Source: Postechiella sp039985655
GTDB lineage: Bacteria > Bacteroidota > Bacteroidia > Flavobacteriales > Flavobacteriaceae
Assembly (NCBI GenBank): GCA_039985655.1
Contig: JBDWSF010000004.1
Span: forward strand, 62,001 to 126,000
Reading direction: 5' to 3'
Length of the DNA stretch: 64,000 nt
Made by a program: the position numbers and the translations under genes. A model generated the notes under the pieces. That model searched no databases, was not told the origin of the DNA, and was given only the letters and a program-made list of their open reading frames with translations. This document shows, piece after piece, positions 1 to 9,536 of this stretch (its first letter is position 1; each line of letters starts with the position of its first letter).

Positions 1-1454
1 CACAAAGTGTTCCAGAACAAGGTGGTGGTTGGTATGCAAGGCATATGTATATGAAAGATGTGGGGCACCAAAAATTTGGAAAAATGGCAAACCCATACCA
101 TTTACAAACATATGGACATCCTTCAGAATTCGGTTTTAAAGATTTAATTAATTCATGGAAAGCAGAGAAATTTGATGCAGAAGCATTAATCAAGTTTTCA
201 AAAAAAAATGGAGCAAAATATATTGTGGCTTTAGCAAATCATCATGACCATTTCGATTTATTTAATTCATCACACCATCCATGGAATTCAGTAAATATAG
301 GTCCTAAAAGAGATATTATAGGCGAGTTTGCGAAAGCTACTAGAAATGAGAATTTAAAATTTGGAGTTACCAGTCATGACGATCGTTTTTTAAACTGGTG
401 GAAACCTGCATTTGGAGCTGATAAGGAAGGAGCTTATAAAGGAGTTCCTTACGATGGGCGTTTGACCAAAGAAGATGGAAAAGGAAAATGGTGGGAAGGT
501 TTAGACCCTAAAGATTTATATGGTCCTGCTCCAGAAGACCGTACTCCAGAAGTTATTGAGGCAATTAAAAAAAACTGGCAAGAACGTCATATTGAATTGG
601 TTAATAAATACAAACCAGATTTGTTGTACAACGATGGTTTTAACTTTTCCTATGGTAAATACGGGCAAGAGGTTGCTCGTAAATTATACAACAATAGTTA
701 TAATGAAAATGGTTTTGTAAATGCAGTAATGCTATTAAAAAGGAAAGAAAAGGGAACCGTTAACGAAGTGGAATCAGGAGGAAGTAATACGTTGCGTGAA
801 TACCCATGGCAATCAGAAATTACGTTTACAGACTGGTTTTATAAAAAAGATAGACATCTTACTCATAATGCCAGAACCATTATAGAAATGCTTATTGAGG
901 CAGTTAGTAAAAACGGAAATTTATTACTTAATATAGAACTACATCCAGATGGTACCATACCAGCAGAGCAAGAGTTTATTATAAATACGGTAGGCGATTG
1001 GTTAAAAATAAATGGAGAAGCTATTTATGGAACACGACCATGGAAAGTTTATGGAGATGGAAAAAGTGTACGTGGTGATAGTGAAATGAGTAATAATGGT
1101 GAAGTTAGAAATGCTGGTGATGATATAACTAAAAAGAAAAAAACAGGAGAACATTATAACCAACGAACAACAGCGTCAGAGCCATTTGCTAATGATGAGG
1201 TTAGATTTACTAAAAAGGGCGATAATTTATATATTATGGTTATGAATCCTAAAAAGGGCGACATTAAAATTCCGACATTTGGTTTGAACAATAAAATGAA
1301 CCCTGGGAAACTTAAAAATTTATCAAGGTTGGATACTAATGATAAAGTAAAATTTAAACAAACAAAAACAAATACTATCATTTCAATTCCAGCTATAAAT
1401 GGCAGAAGTTATCCTATAGTTCTAAAAGCAAGTTTTAAAACTATTAACTTTTAA
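1..1454 (+). CDS. GH29 alpha-L-fucosidase, 5'-truncated by the window edge
   Basis: Retaining exo-alpha-L-fucosidase of family GH29, expected to remove terminal fucose from an oligosaccharide in the periplasm or at the cell surface. The reading frame is already open at base 3 and reads GGGWYARHMYMKD into the first Met at 45, so that Met is internal and the true start lies off the left edge. The probable nucleophile is the Asp of LLYNDGF (codon 633-635). The sequence around LIEAVSKNGNLLLNI and the GEAIYGTRPW segment are typical of the barrel end of GH29. A C-terminal beta-sandwich follows (about 1030-1450). It is the first visible gene of a long plus-strand run; the sulfatase starts 8 bases after its stop. 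Family call is firm; the linkage cleaved cannot be read from the sequence. Confidence 0.9.
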   Translation, partial: QSVPEQGGGWYARHMYMKDVGHQKFGKMANPYHLQTYGHPSEFGFKDLINSWKAEKFDAEALIKFSKKNGAKYIVALANHHDHFDLFNSSHHPWNSVNIGPKRDIIGEFAKATRNENLKFGVTSHDDRFLNWWKPAFGADKEGAYKGVPYDGRLTKEDGKGKWWEGLDPKDLYGPAPEDRTPEVIEAIKKNWQERHIELVNKYKPDLLYNDGFNFSYGKYGQEVARKLYNNSYNENGFVNAVMLLKRKEKGTVNEVESGGSNTLREYPWQSEITFTDWFYKKDRHLTHNARTIIEMLIEAVSKNGNLLLNIELHPDGTIPAEQEFIINTVGDWLKINGEAIYGTRPWKVYGDGKSVRGDSEMSNNGEVRNAGDDITKKKKTGEHYNQRTTASEPFANDEVRFTKKGDNLYIMVMNPKKGDIKIPTFGLNNKMNPGKLKNLSRLDTNDKVKFKQTKTNTIISIPAINGRSYPIVLKASFKTINF

Positions 1455-1462
1455 ACAAAAAA

Positions 1463-3058
1463 ATGAAGACAAAATTTTATTTTACTATTCTTGTTTCTAC
1501 GTTATTTCTAGTGAATTTCAGTTGTAAAGACAAGGAAGAACAAAAAGTAGAAGAAAGTAAACCACAAAGGCCCAATATCCTTTACATCATGTCAGACGAC
1601 CACACGTCACAAGCATGGGGGATTTATGGTGGGATTTTAAAAGATTATGTGCACACGCCAAACATCCAACGTTTAGCAAAAGAAGGCACCGTATTAGATA
1701 ACTGTTTGGTATCTAATTCTATTTGTACACCTAGTAGAGCGACAGTACTTACTGGCCAATATAGCCACATTAATGGTGTAACTACTTTGGGAGCTGGTTT
1801 ATCGCCCAACCATCCAACTATAGCAGGCGTGATGCAAAGAGGTGGTTACCAAACTTCGGTTATAGGAAAGTGGCATATGAAACAAGAACCTACTTCTGAA
1901 TTTGATTATTACTGTGTATTGCCTGGTCAAGGACGTTATTGGGACCCTATTTTAAAAACCAAAGAAAATTGGCAAGATTACACCGAAGGTGGAAAAGCAT
2001 ATAAAGGATTTAGTACAGATGTTATTTCTGATATGACAATTGATTGGATTGAAAACAGAGATAAATCTAAGCCATTTATAACCATGTGCCATTTTAAAGC
2101 AACACATGAGCCATTTGATTATCCAGAGCGATTTAGTCATTTGTATAGAGATGAAGATATTCCAATTCCTGCTTCTTTTTACGATGATGGTGCAGAAACT
2201 ACAGGTCGTTCATTTAAAGGGCAATCTGTTGATAATTTAAAAGAACGCTATTTGTTAGCATCAAAAGATCCTGATAATGTTCCGGGTTATATGAAGTATC
2301 CTGAATTACCGCTTTCAGTTGATGGTTTAACTCATAAAGAAGCGCGTTATAAAACATATCAAAAATATGTGAAAGATTTTATGCGCTGTGGTGCTGCCAT
2401 TGATGATAATATAGGAAAGCTTCTAGACTATCTTGAGAAATCTGGATTAGCAGAAAATACAATTGTTATTTATACTGCGGACCAAGGATACTTTTTAGGA
2501 GAACATGGTTGGTTCGATAAGCGTTTAATTTACGAAGAGTCTATACACATGCCTTTTGTAATTAGATATCCAAAAGAAATTCCAGCAGGAAAACGTAATT
2601 CTGATTTAATTGAAAATGCCGATTTCTCAGCACTTTTTGCAGATTATGCAGGTCTAGATTACCCAGAAACGATGCAAGGTCGTAGCTTCCGAGAAAATTT
2701 AAAAGGCAATACACCAAGTGATTGGCGCAAGCATGGATATTACCGTTATTGGGACCATTCTATAGACCGTCCTGGACATTTTGGAATAAGAGGAGAGCGT
2801 TACAAATTAGCATTTTATTATGGCAACGGACTTAAAGAAAATGGTTATACAAAAGCAAACGCACCAAAAAAGTATTGGGATTTCTTTGATTTAGAAAAAG
2901 ACCCTAACGAAATTCAAAATGCATATAATGATTCAGAATATAAAGACATTATTAAGGAAATGAAAGCTGAAATTATGAACCAACGTAAAATGCTTGGAGA
3001 TGTAGATGCAGACAATGAAGAAATTCATAATATAATAAAAGAACACTGGAATGATTAA
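1463..3058 (+). CDS. Sulfatase, family S1 (formylglycine type), lipoprotein
   Basis: Hydrolyses sulfate esters on a glycan. The N-terminus (MKTKFYFTILVSTLF, then NFSCKD) is a lipoprotein signal with Cys at about residue 21. The core begins PNILYIMSDDHTSQAWG, the metal-binding Asp pair. The formylglycine motif C-T-P-S-R starts at Cys88, and GKWHMK and the later TADQGYFLGEHGWFDKR supply further active-site residues. Length (531 residues) is normal for S1. The motif context NSICTPSR resembles the S1_11 branch (N-acetylglucosamine-6-sulfatases), but I cannot assign the subfamily firmly. Its stop overlaps the next start by 8 bases, so it is translationally coupled to the GH95 enzyme. An Asp-rich C-terminal tail follows the domain. 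Confidence 0.92.
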   Translation: MKTKFYFTILVSTLFLVNFSCKDKEEQKVEESKPQRPNILYIMSDDHTSQAWGIYGGILKDYVHTPNIQRLAKEGTVLDNCLVSNSICTPSRATVLTGQYSHINGVTTLGAGLSPNHPTIAGVMQRGGYQTSVIGKWHMKQEPTSEFDYYCVLPGQGRYWDPILKTKENWQDYTEGGKAYKGFSTDVISDMTIDWIENRDKSKPFITMCHFKATHEPFDYPERFSHLYRDEDIPIPASFYDDGAETTGRSFKGQSVDNLKERYLLASKDPDNVPGYMKYPELPLSVDGLTHKEARYKTYQKYVKDFMRCGAAIDDNIGKLLDYLEKSGLAENTIVIYTADQGYFLGEHGWFDKRLIYEESIHMPFVIRYPKEIPAGKRNSDLIENADFSALFADYAGLDYPETMQGRSFRENLKGNTPSDWRKHGYYRYWDHSIDRPGHFGIRGERYKLAFYYGNGLKENGYTKANAPKKYWDFFDLEKDPNEIQNAYNDSEYKDIIKEMKAEIMNQRKMLGDVDADNEEIHNIIKEHWND

Positions 3059-5366
3059 TAGCAATTATCATTTAAAATTAATCTTGTGCTATTTGTGCTG
3101 CTATTTATTTATAAATAGTGTACAGGCTCAAGATAATATGAGTTTATTTTACACAGAACCTGCCGAAAAATGGACGGAAGCTTTACCTATTGGAAATGGG
3201 AGTTTAGGTGCCATGATATATGGTGGTGTAGAGCAAGAACACATTCAGTTTAACGAAGAAACATTATGGGCGGGTAAGCCACACGATTACGCGCATAAAG
3301 GAGCAAATAAGTATTTGCCAGAAATACGCCAATTACTTACAGATGGTAAACAAAAAGAAGCTCAAAATTTAGCTCAAAAGGAATTTATGAGTGTGCCTTT
3401 AAAACAAATACATTATCAGCCTTTTGCAGATGTGTATATAGATTTTAAAGGACATGAGAATTATACAAATTACAGGAGAATATTAGATATAGAAAATGCG
3501 ATAAGCAGAGTGTCTTATAACGTTGGCGATGTTGAATATAAACGCGAAGTATTTTCAAGTTATCCAGACCAGATTATAGCTGTCAATTTAACCGCATGTA
3601 AATCAAAAGCATTGAATTTTGATATTTGGTTAGATGCGCTTCATGAAGATAAAACGGTTATCACAGAAGGGAATTCACAAACCATAGAGGTAAAAGTAAA
3701 AGATGGAGTTTTAAAAGGTATTTCAACTTTAAAAGTTAAAACAAACGGTGATATAGAAGTTGTTGATGGGAAACTAAAAATCACCAAGGCGTCAAAAGCA
3801 ACTGTCTATTTAGCGGCAGCCACCAATTATGTTAATTTTAATGATGTTACTGGCAACCCTGAACAAATAGCAAAACAAACTCTTGAAAAAGTTGAAAAAC
3901 TAAAGTTTAAAAAAGTAAAAAATAATCATGTTGAAGATTACCAATCTTTATTCAACCGTTTTAAATTAGATTTTGGAGATAATGGAAAGTCTAAAATAGT
4001 AACAAACAAGCGTATTTTTGATTTTTGGAAAGCACCAGACGACCCACAATTAATTGCATTGTATGTGCAATACGCACGTTATTTAATGATTGCTAGCAGT
4101 CGCCCAGGAACCAAACCACCAACACTTCAAGGGCTTTGGAATAATAAATTAAGGCCACCATGGTTTAGTAGTTATACCACCAATATAAATTTAGAAATGA
4201 ATTATTGGCCTGTGGAAATTGCTAACCTAAGTGAGTGCCACGACCCCTTATTTAAATTCATAGAAGATGTTTCAAAAACAGGAAAAGTAGTCGCTAAAGA
4301 GCATTATGATGCTGAAGGCTGGATAGTTCATCATAATGTAGATATATGGCGAGGTGCTGCCCCAGTAAATGCTTCACATCATGGTATTTGGTTGTCCGGT
4401 GGTGCATGGCTTAGTTCGCATATATGGGAACATTATTTGTTTACGCAAGACAAATCATTCTTAAAAGAAAACTATGCATTAATGCGCGATGCAGCACTCT
4501 TTTATTCTGAATTTCTTTATGAAGATCCAAATACAGGTTATTTAATAAGTTCACCATCAAATTCACCAGAAATTGGAGGATTAGTTGCTGGTCCAACTAT
4601 GGATCATCAAATTATAAGAGCTTTATTTAAAAGTACTATAGAAGCTTCGGAGATTTTAGATGTAGATAAAGCGTTTTCAAAGAAATTAGAGAACATGATT
4701 CCTAAAATAGCACCAAATAAAATAGGAAAACATGGACAGTTGCAAGAATGGATAGAAGATAAAGATAATCCAGAATCTCATCACAGGCATGTATCTCATT
4801 TATGGGCTGTTTACCCTGGCAGTGAAATTAATGACGAAGACACACCAGATTTAATGAAAGCCGCAAAACAATCATTAGAATACCGTGGAGATAATGGTAC
4901 AGGTTGGAGTTTAGCATGGAAAGTAAACTTCTGGTCACGCTTTAAAGATGGTAATAGAGCTTATAAATTATTAAATGTTTTGTTAAGTCCTGCCGAAATA
5001 CCAGAACGAAAAATTAGAGGAGGTTCCTATCCTAACCTTTTTGATGCGCATCCACCGTTTCAAATAGATGGAAATTTTGGAGGTGCGTCAGGGATACTAG
5101 AAATGCTATTACAAAGTCATTTAGGGAAAATAGAACTATTACCTGCCTTACCAGATGCCTTACCAAATGGTAATGTTAAGGGAATTGTTGCTAGAGGCGG
5201 TTTTGAGTTAGCTTTTACATGGAAGAACGCCATTTTACAAGAAGTAGAAGTCCTTTCAAAAAAGGGGCTGCCTTGTAAATTAGAATACAATAATAAAAGT
5301 ATTGAATTTAACACTGAAAGTGGTAAAACATACAAGTTTGATGGATTTTTGAATGAATTACCTTAG
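3051..5366 (+). CDS. GH95 alpha-L-fucosidase / alpha-L-galactosidase
   Basis: Inverting exo-glycosidase that releases terminal alpha-1,2-linked L-fucose or L-galactose. A signal peptide ends near VQAQ, then the family N-terminal sandwich opens with W-T-E-A-L-P-I-G-N-G-S-L-G-A and FNEETLWAGKP. The (alpha/alpha)6 catalytic part contains SSRPGTKPPTLQGLWNN, the TNINLEMNYWP segment, DNGTGWSLAWK and the DGNFG motif near the C-terminus, which carry the family active-site residues. Length (771 residues) is normal. The ATG lies inside the end of the sulfatase gene (ATGATTAA), so start choice is supported by coupling. Together with the two flanking sulfatases it suggests desulfation before fucose removal. 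Confidence 0.93.
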   Translation: MINSNYHLKLILCYLCCYLFINSVQAQDNMSLFYTEPAEKWTEALPIGNGSLGAMIYGGVEQEHIQFNEETLWAGKPHDYAHKGANKYLPEIRQLLTDGKQKEAQNLAQKEFMSVPLKQIHYQPFADVYIDFKGHENYTNYRRILDIENAISRVSYNVGDVEYKREVFSSYPDQIIAVNLTACKSKALNFDIWLDALHEDKTVITEGNSQTIEVKVKDGVLKGISTLKVKTNGDIEVVDGKLKITKASKATVYLAAATNYVNFNDVTGNPEQIAKQTLEKVEKLKFKKVKNNHVEDYQSLFNRFKLDFGDNGKSKIVTNKRIFDFWKAPDDPQLIALYVQYARYLMIASSRPGTKPPTLQGLWNNKLRPPWFSSYTTNINLEMNYWPVEIANLSECHDPLFKFIEDVSKTGKVVAKEHYDAEGWIVHHNVDIWRGAAPVNASHHGIWLSGGAWLSSHIWEHYLFTQDKSFLKENYALMRDAALFYSEFLYEDPNTGYLISSPSNSPEIGGLVAGPTMDHQIIRALFKSTIEASEILDVDKAFSKKLENMIPKIAPNKIGKHGQLQEWIEDKDNPESHHRHVSHLWAVYPGSEINDEDTPDLMKAAKQSLEYRGDNGTGWSLAWKVNFWSRFKDGNRAYKLLNVLLSPAEIPERKIRGGSYPNLFDAHPPFQIDGNFGGASGILEMLLQSHLGKIELLPALPDALPNGNVKGIVARGGFELAFTWKNAILQEVEVLSKKGLPCKLEYNNKSIEFNTESGKTYKFDGFLNELP

Positions 5367-5466
5367 GGTAAGCTTATGAGAAATTAAAAGGAATTATTCT
5401 TTTCCATTTAGATGTAAATATTTGAATATTAACCCCACTAGTGGGAATAAAAAATAAAGTTTAAGA
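5367..5466 (+). promoter_or_regulatory. Inter-cistronic gap with a 12-bp perfect palindrome
   Basis: This is the largest gap between consecutive genes within the plus-strand glycan operon. It contains the perfect palindrome CCCACTAGTGGG (5434-5445), GC-rich against the AT-rich surroundings, 22 bases before the next ATG. It could be an operator, an RNA processing hairpin or an internal start region. No T-run follows, so it is not an obvious terminator. Confidence 0.3.
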
Positions 5467-6834
5467 ATGCAGTATATCCGTTTGATACTAAGTGTTGTCA
5501 TTGTTTTTTTTAGTGCTACTTTTTTAGTGAAAGCACAAAGTGAACAGTCAAAACCAAACGTCATTATTTTCTTTACGGACGATCAAGGGTATCAGGATGT
5601 TGGCGTTTTTGGGTCACCATTAATTAAAACACCCAACTTGGATAAAATGGCAGAAGACGGTATAAAATTCACCTCTTTTTATTCAGCATCTCCAGTATGT
5701 TCACCATCAAGAGCAGCATTGTTAACAGGATCTTATCCACCCAGAGTTGGTGTACCAAAAGTATTATGGCCAAATTTACCAGGAGGTTTGTCAAACCAAG
5801 AACTTACTATTGCCGATATGCTTAAAACAAAAGGATATAAAACAGCTTGTGTTGGTAAGTGGCACTTAGGAGACCAGCCACAATATTTGCCAACAGCGCA
5901 AGGGTTCGATTCTTATTACGGTATTCCTTTTAGTAATGATATGTCTGTCAACCCAAGTTCTAAGGTTTCAGATAACATTATTTTTAGAGAAGGGATGACT
6001 ATAGATAGCCTTCGTGAGAAAAAATGGCGCGGAAGTAAGGTACCGCTATTGAGACAAGATGAGGTTGTAGAATACCCCGTTAACCAAACCACACTCACAA
6101 AAAGATATACAGAAGAAGCTGTAAATTTTATAAAAGAAAATAAAGATGCGCCTTTCTTTTTATATGTAGCGCAAACAATGCCTCACATTCCACTTTATGC
6201 ATCTCCAGATTTTAAAGGTAAAAGTGCAAGAGGTTTATATGGTGATGTTATTGAAGAGATAGATTGGAGCATAGGAACCATCTTAAAAACCTTAGAATCT
6301 TTAGGAATAGATGATAATACACTCGTTATTTTTACATCAGATAATGGCCCTTGGAACCTTAAAGATGGGCAAGGAGGTAGTGCTTCACCACTAAGAGGAT
6401 ATAAGTTTGAAACTTTAGAAGGCGGTATGAGAGTTCCTATGATTGCACAATGGAAAGGGAAAATTAAAGCAGGAAGCGTGACAGATAAAGTTGCTTCCAC
6501 CATAGACCTACTACCAACTATAGCGTATTTAACAAATGCTGAAGTTTCGGAAAAACCAATGGATGGCAAAAACATATGGAAGTTATTGTCTGGGAAAAAA
6601 AGTAAATCACCCCACAAAAAAGAAGGTTTCTATTATTATAAAAGATCAACTTTAGAAGCAGTTCGCAAAGGTGACTGGAAACTGAGAATAACAGAAGAAG
6701 GTACCGCATTATATAATCTGAAAAATGATATTTCAGAAAGTATAAATGTGGCATCGTCAAACCCGAAAATTGTAAAAAAATTACAAAAAATGATGGATGA
6801 ATTTGATGCCGATTTAAAATTAAATACCCATTAG
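5467..6834 (+). CDS. Sulfatase, family S1, secreted
   Basis: Second sulfatase of the locus. Signal peptide of about 23 residues ends at LVKAQ. The core opens PNVIIFFTDDQGYQDVGVFG; the formylglycine motif C-S-P-S-R starts at Cys78 and is followed by AALLTG, then GKWHLGD, FFLYVAQTMPHIP and FTSDNGPW. At 455 residues it is a compact S1 enzyme. The sequence style (PPRVGVPKV after the motif) is that of arylsulfatase A-like enzymes; a galactose- or fucose-4-sulfate target is possible but not readable. It follows the palindrome-bearing gap and precedes GH3 by 21 bases. Confidence 0.92.
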   Translation: MQYIRLILSVVIVFFSATFLVKAQSEQSKPNVIIFFTDDQGYQDVGVFGSPLIKTPNLDKMAEDGIKFTSFYSASPVCSPSRAALLTGSYPPRVGVPKVLWPNLPGGLSNQELTIADMLKTKGYKTACVGKWHLGDQPQYLPTAQGFDSYYGIPFSNDMSVNPSSKVSDNIIFREGMTIDSLREKKWRGSKVPLLRQDEVVEYPVNQTTLTKRYTEEAVNFIKENKDAPFFLYVAQTMPHIPLYASPDFKGKSARGLYGDVIEEIDWSIGTILKTLESLGIDDNTLVIFTSDNGPWNLKDGQGGSASPLRGYKFETLEGGMRVPMIAQWKGKIKAGSVTDKVASTIDLLPTIAYLTNAEVSEKPMDGKNIWKLLSGKKSKSPHKKEGFYYYKRSTLEAVRKGDWKLRITEEGTALYNLKNDISESINVASSNPKIVKKLQKMMDEFDADLKLNTH

Positions 6835-6855
6835 AATACCTAAGAAATTTTTAAA

Positions 6856-9531
6856 GTGAGAATAACAAAAATAATTAAAACGGGATGTATCATTGCCCTT
6901 GGCTTAAGTTCAATAACAATATCTTATGCTCAAGAAGTACCATATAAAAACCCTAAACTTTCAATTGAAGACAGAGTTTCTGATTTATTAGGTAGAATGA
7001 CTTTGGAAGAAAAATTCTGGCAAATGTTCATGATTCCTGGTGATTTAAGTATAGGCAAAGAAAAACTCAAACATGGGATTTTCGGATTTCAAATATCCTC
7101 TAAAGGAAAGAATGATAATGCTGCAGAACAGATTATGGATTACGGTTCTACAGGGACTGCTCAACATATGGCAGAAGAAATTAATGAACTTCAAAAATTT
7201 TTCTTAGAAGAAACACGTTTAGGAATTCCTATTATTCCTTTTAATGAAGCCTTACATGGTTTAGCTCGTGATGGCGCTACAACCTACCCGCAAGCCATAG
7301 CTTTAGCGGCAACCTGGGATACTGCTTTAGTAAGTGATGTAGCTGCTGCTATAACCAAGGAAACAAAAACACGAGGCATACGTCAAATATTATCGCCAGT
7401 ATTAAATATAGCACGAGATGTGCGTTGGGGGCGTGTAGAAGAAACGTATGGAGAAGACCCTTATTTAACCACTCAAATGGCGCTTTCATACCTTAATGAA
7501 TTTGAAAAAGAAGGTGTAATAACAACACCAAAACACTTTGTAGCCAATGTAGGCGCAGGTGGTAGAGACAGTTACCCAATTAGTTATAACGAACGCTTAT
7601 TAGAAGAAATATATTTTCCTGCTTTTAAATCCGTATTTCAAAAAGTAGGTGCAAGATCAGTAATGACATCCTATAATTCTTTAGACGGAACACCTTGTAC
7701 TTCTAACGCATGGTTATTACGGACTAAGCTTAAAGAAGAATGGGGTTTTGATGGTTTTGTAATTTCAGATGCAGGTGCTACAGGAGGAGCGAATGTATTA
7801 CACTTTACAGCAAAAAATTATGCTGAAGCAACAGAAGATGCTGTTGAAGCAGGTTTAGATGTGATGTTTCAAACCAACTACAATCACTATCCTTTATTCT
7901 GGGAAGCTTATGAAAAAGGGATGGTGGATATCAAAGCGATTGACGAAGCCGTGAGTAGAATTTTAAAAGTAAAATTCGAATTAGGTTTATTTGAAAACCC
8001 GTATGTCGATGCAAAAGAAGCAGCCGTTTGGAATGGTCATAAAACACACCGTGAATTGGCTAGAAAAGCAGCTTCTAAAGCGATGGTTTTATTAAAAAAC
8101 GAAAAAGAAACACTGCCAATTAATAAATCTGTTAACAAAATAGCACTTATTGGTCATGATGTGAAAACAGTTAGATTAGGCGGTTATAGTGGTCCTGGTA
8201 ACAATCTTATTTCCATGTATCAAGGTGTATCAGATAAAATAGGAGAAGAACATATTTTATATGCATCAGGGGTTGATTTAACAGAAGAAAATTATAAACC
8301 TATTGCTTCATCGTATTTATTGACTTCAGAAAATGGTAAAATTGAAGGCTTAAAAGCGGATTATTTTGATAATATAAAACTAAGCGGTAAACCAAAAGTA
8401 GAACGTATTGATAAGCAAGTAAAGTTTGGTTGGACACTTTTTTCACCTCATGAAGATTTACCATACGATTGGTTTTCTGTGCGTTGGACAGGAAAACTAA
8501 AAGCACCAAAAACAGGAGTTTTCAATATAGGTATTGAAGGTAACGATGGGTACCGCATGTATTTAGATGGAGAATTAATTATTGATAACTGGCAAAAACA
8601 ATCCTATAAAACTATTTTAAAAGAATTTTCTTTTGAAGAAGGAAAAACATACGATATTAAAATTGAATTTTTTGAATCAGCAGGAAATACAAAAATCAAA
8701 TTAGTTTGGGATGCCAATATTAAAAATGAATGGGAACAACAAATTGCTGATGCTGTTGCGGTAGCCGAAAAAAGTGATGTTGCGGTCGTATTTGCAGGTA
8801 TTCATGAAGGTGAATTTAGAGACCGTGCTTTATTAGCTTTACCAGGGCACCAAGAAGCCTTAATTAAAGCTGTTGCAAAAACAGGAAAACCAACCGTAGT
8901 GGTATTGGTTGGTGGTAGCGCAATAACAATGTCGAATTGGATTAATGATGTAGACGGCGTTTTAATGGCATGGTATGCTGGCGAAAATGGCGGAAATGGA
9001 TTTGCCGACATCCTTTTTGGAGATGAAAACCCAGCGGGACGTTTACCAATAACGTTTCCAGTAGATGAAGCACAATGTCCGTTGTATTATAATAACAAAC
9101 CAACCGGTCGAGGTGATAATTATCACAACTTAACAGGGCAACCCTTGTTTCCTTTTGGTTACGGATTAAGTTATACAGCATTTGAATATTCTAATATAGA
9201 ATTCAGTAAAAATAATATAGCTCCAGACCAAACAGTACAAATTAACTGTACAATTACAAATAATGGAACCAAAGCAGGTGATGAAGTTGTTCAACTGTAT
9301 ATTCGTGATGAGTTGGCTTCTGTATCTCGCCCGATAAAAGAATTAAAAGGGTTTAAACGTATCACTTTAAAAGCAGGAGAATCACAAAAAGTAACGTTTG
9401 AATTAAACTCTGAAGCTTTATCGATGCTAGATAAAGATATGCATAGATTAGTTGAATCTGGTGATTTTAGAATCATGATTGGTGCATCATCAAAAGATAT
9501 TCGTTTAAGAAAAGTTTTAACTGTAAAATAA
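6856..9531 (+). CDS. GH3 beta-glycosidase with PA14 insert, GTG start
   Basis: Retaining exo-beta-glycosidase (beta-glucosidase or beta-xylosidase type) of 891 residues. Signal peptide ends at ISYAQ. The GH3 barrel carries VEETYGEDPY and a KHF segment; the nucleophile is Asp305 in FVISDAGA. The second GH3 domain is interrupted by a PA14 module (about residues 493-610, KADYF to VWD), which usually shapes the substrate pocket. A fibronectin-III-like domain closes the protein. The start is GTG at 6856: an in-frame TAA lies 15 bases upstream, no ATG gives a signal peptide, and the next Met is inside the mature protein. The gap to the GH30 gene is 5 bases. Confidence 0.92.
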   Translation: MRITKIIKTGCIIALGLSSITISYAQEVPYKNPKLSIEDRVSDLLGRMTLEEKFWQMFMIPGDLSIGKEKLKHGIFGFQISSKGKNDNAAEQIMDYGSTGTAQHMAEEINELQKFFLEETRLGIPIIPFNEALHGLARDGATTYPQAIALAATWDTALVSDVAAAITKETKTRGIRQILSPVLNIARDVRWGRVEETYGEDPYLTTQMALSYLNEFEKEGVITTPKHFVANVGAGGRDSYPISYNERLLEEIYFPAFKSVFQKVGARSVMTSYNSLDGTPCTSNAWLLRTKLKEEWGFDGFVISDAGATGGANVLHFTAKNYAEATEDAVEAGLDVMFQTNYNHYPLFWEAYEKGMVDIKAIDEAVSRILKVKFELGLFENPYVDAKEAAVWNGHKTHRELARKAASKAMVLLKNEKETLPINKSVNKIALIGHDVKTVRLGGYSGPGNNLISMYQGVSDKIGEEHILYASGVDLTEENYKPIASSYLLTSENGKIEGLKADYFDNIKLSGKPKVERIDKQVKFGWTLFSPHEDLPYDWFSVRWTGKLKAPKTGVFNIGIEGNDGYRMYLDGELIIDNWQKQSYKTILKEFSFEEGKTYDIKIEFFESAGNTKIKLVWDANIKNEWEQQIADAVAVAEKSDVAVVFAGIHEGEFRDRALLALPGHQEALIKAVAKTGKPTVVVLVGGSAITMSNWINDVDGVLMAWYAGENGGNGFADILFGDENPAGRLPITFPVDEAQCPLYYNNKPTGRGDNYHNLTGQPLFPFGYGLSYTAFEYSNIEFSKNNIAPDQTVQINCTITNNGTKAGDEVVQLYIRDELASVSRPIKELKGFKRITLKAGESQKVTFELNSEALSMLDKDMHRLVESGDFRIMIGASSKDIRLRKVLTVK

Positions 9532-9536
9532 AAATA

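Noticed and set aside
6195..6617. 140-codon minus-strand frame opposite the second sulfatase
   Set aside because: Antisense shadow of a strongly supported sulfatase; no family similarity seen.
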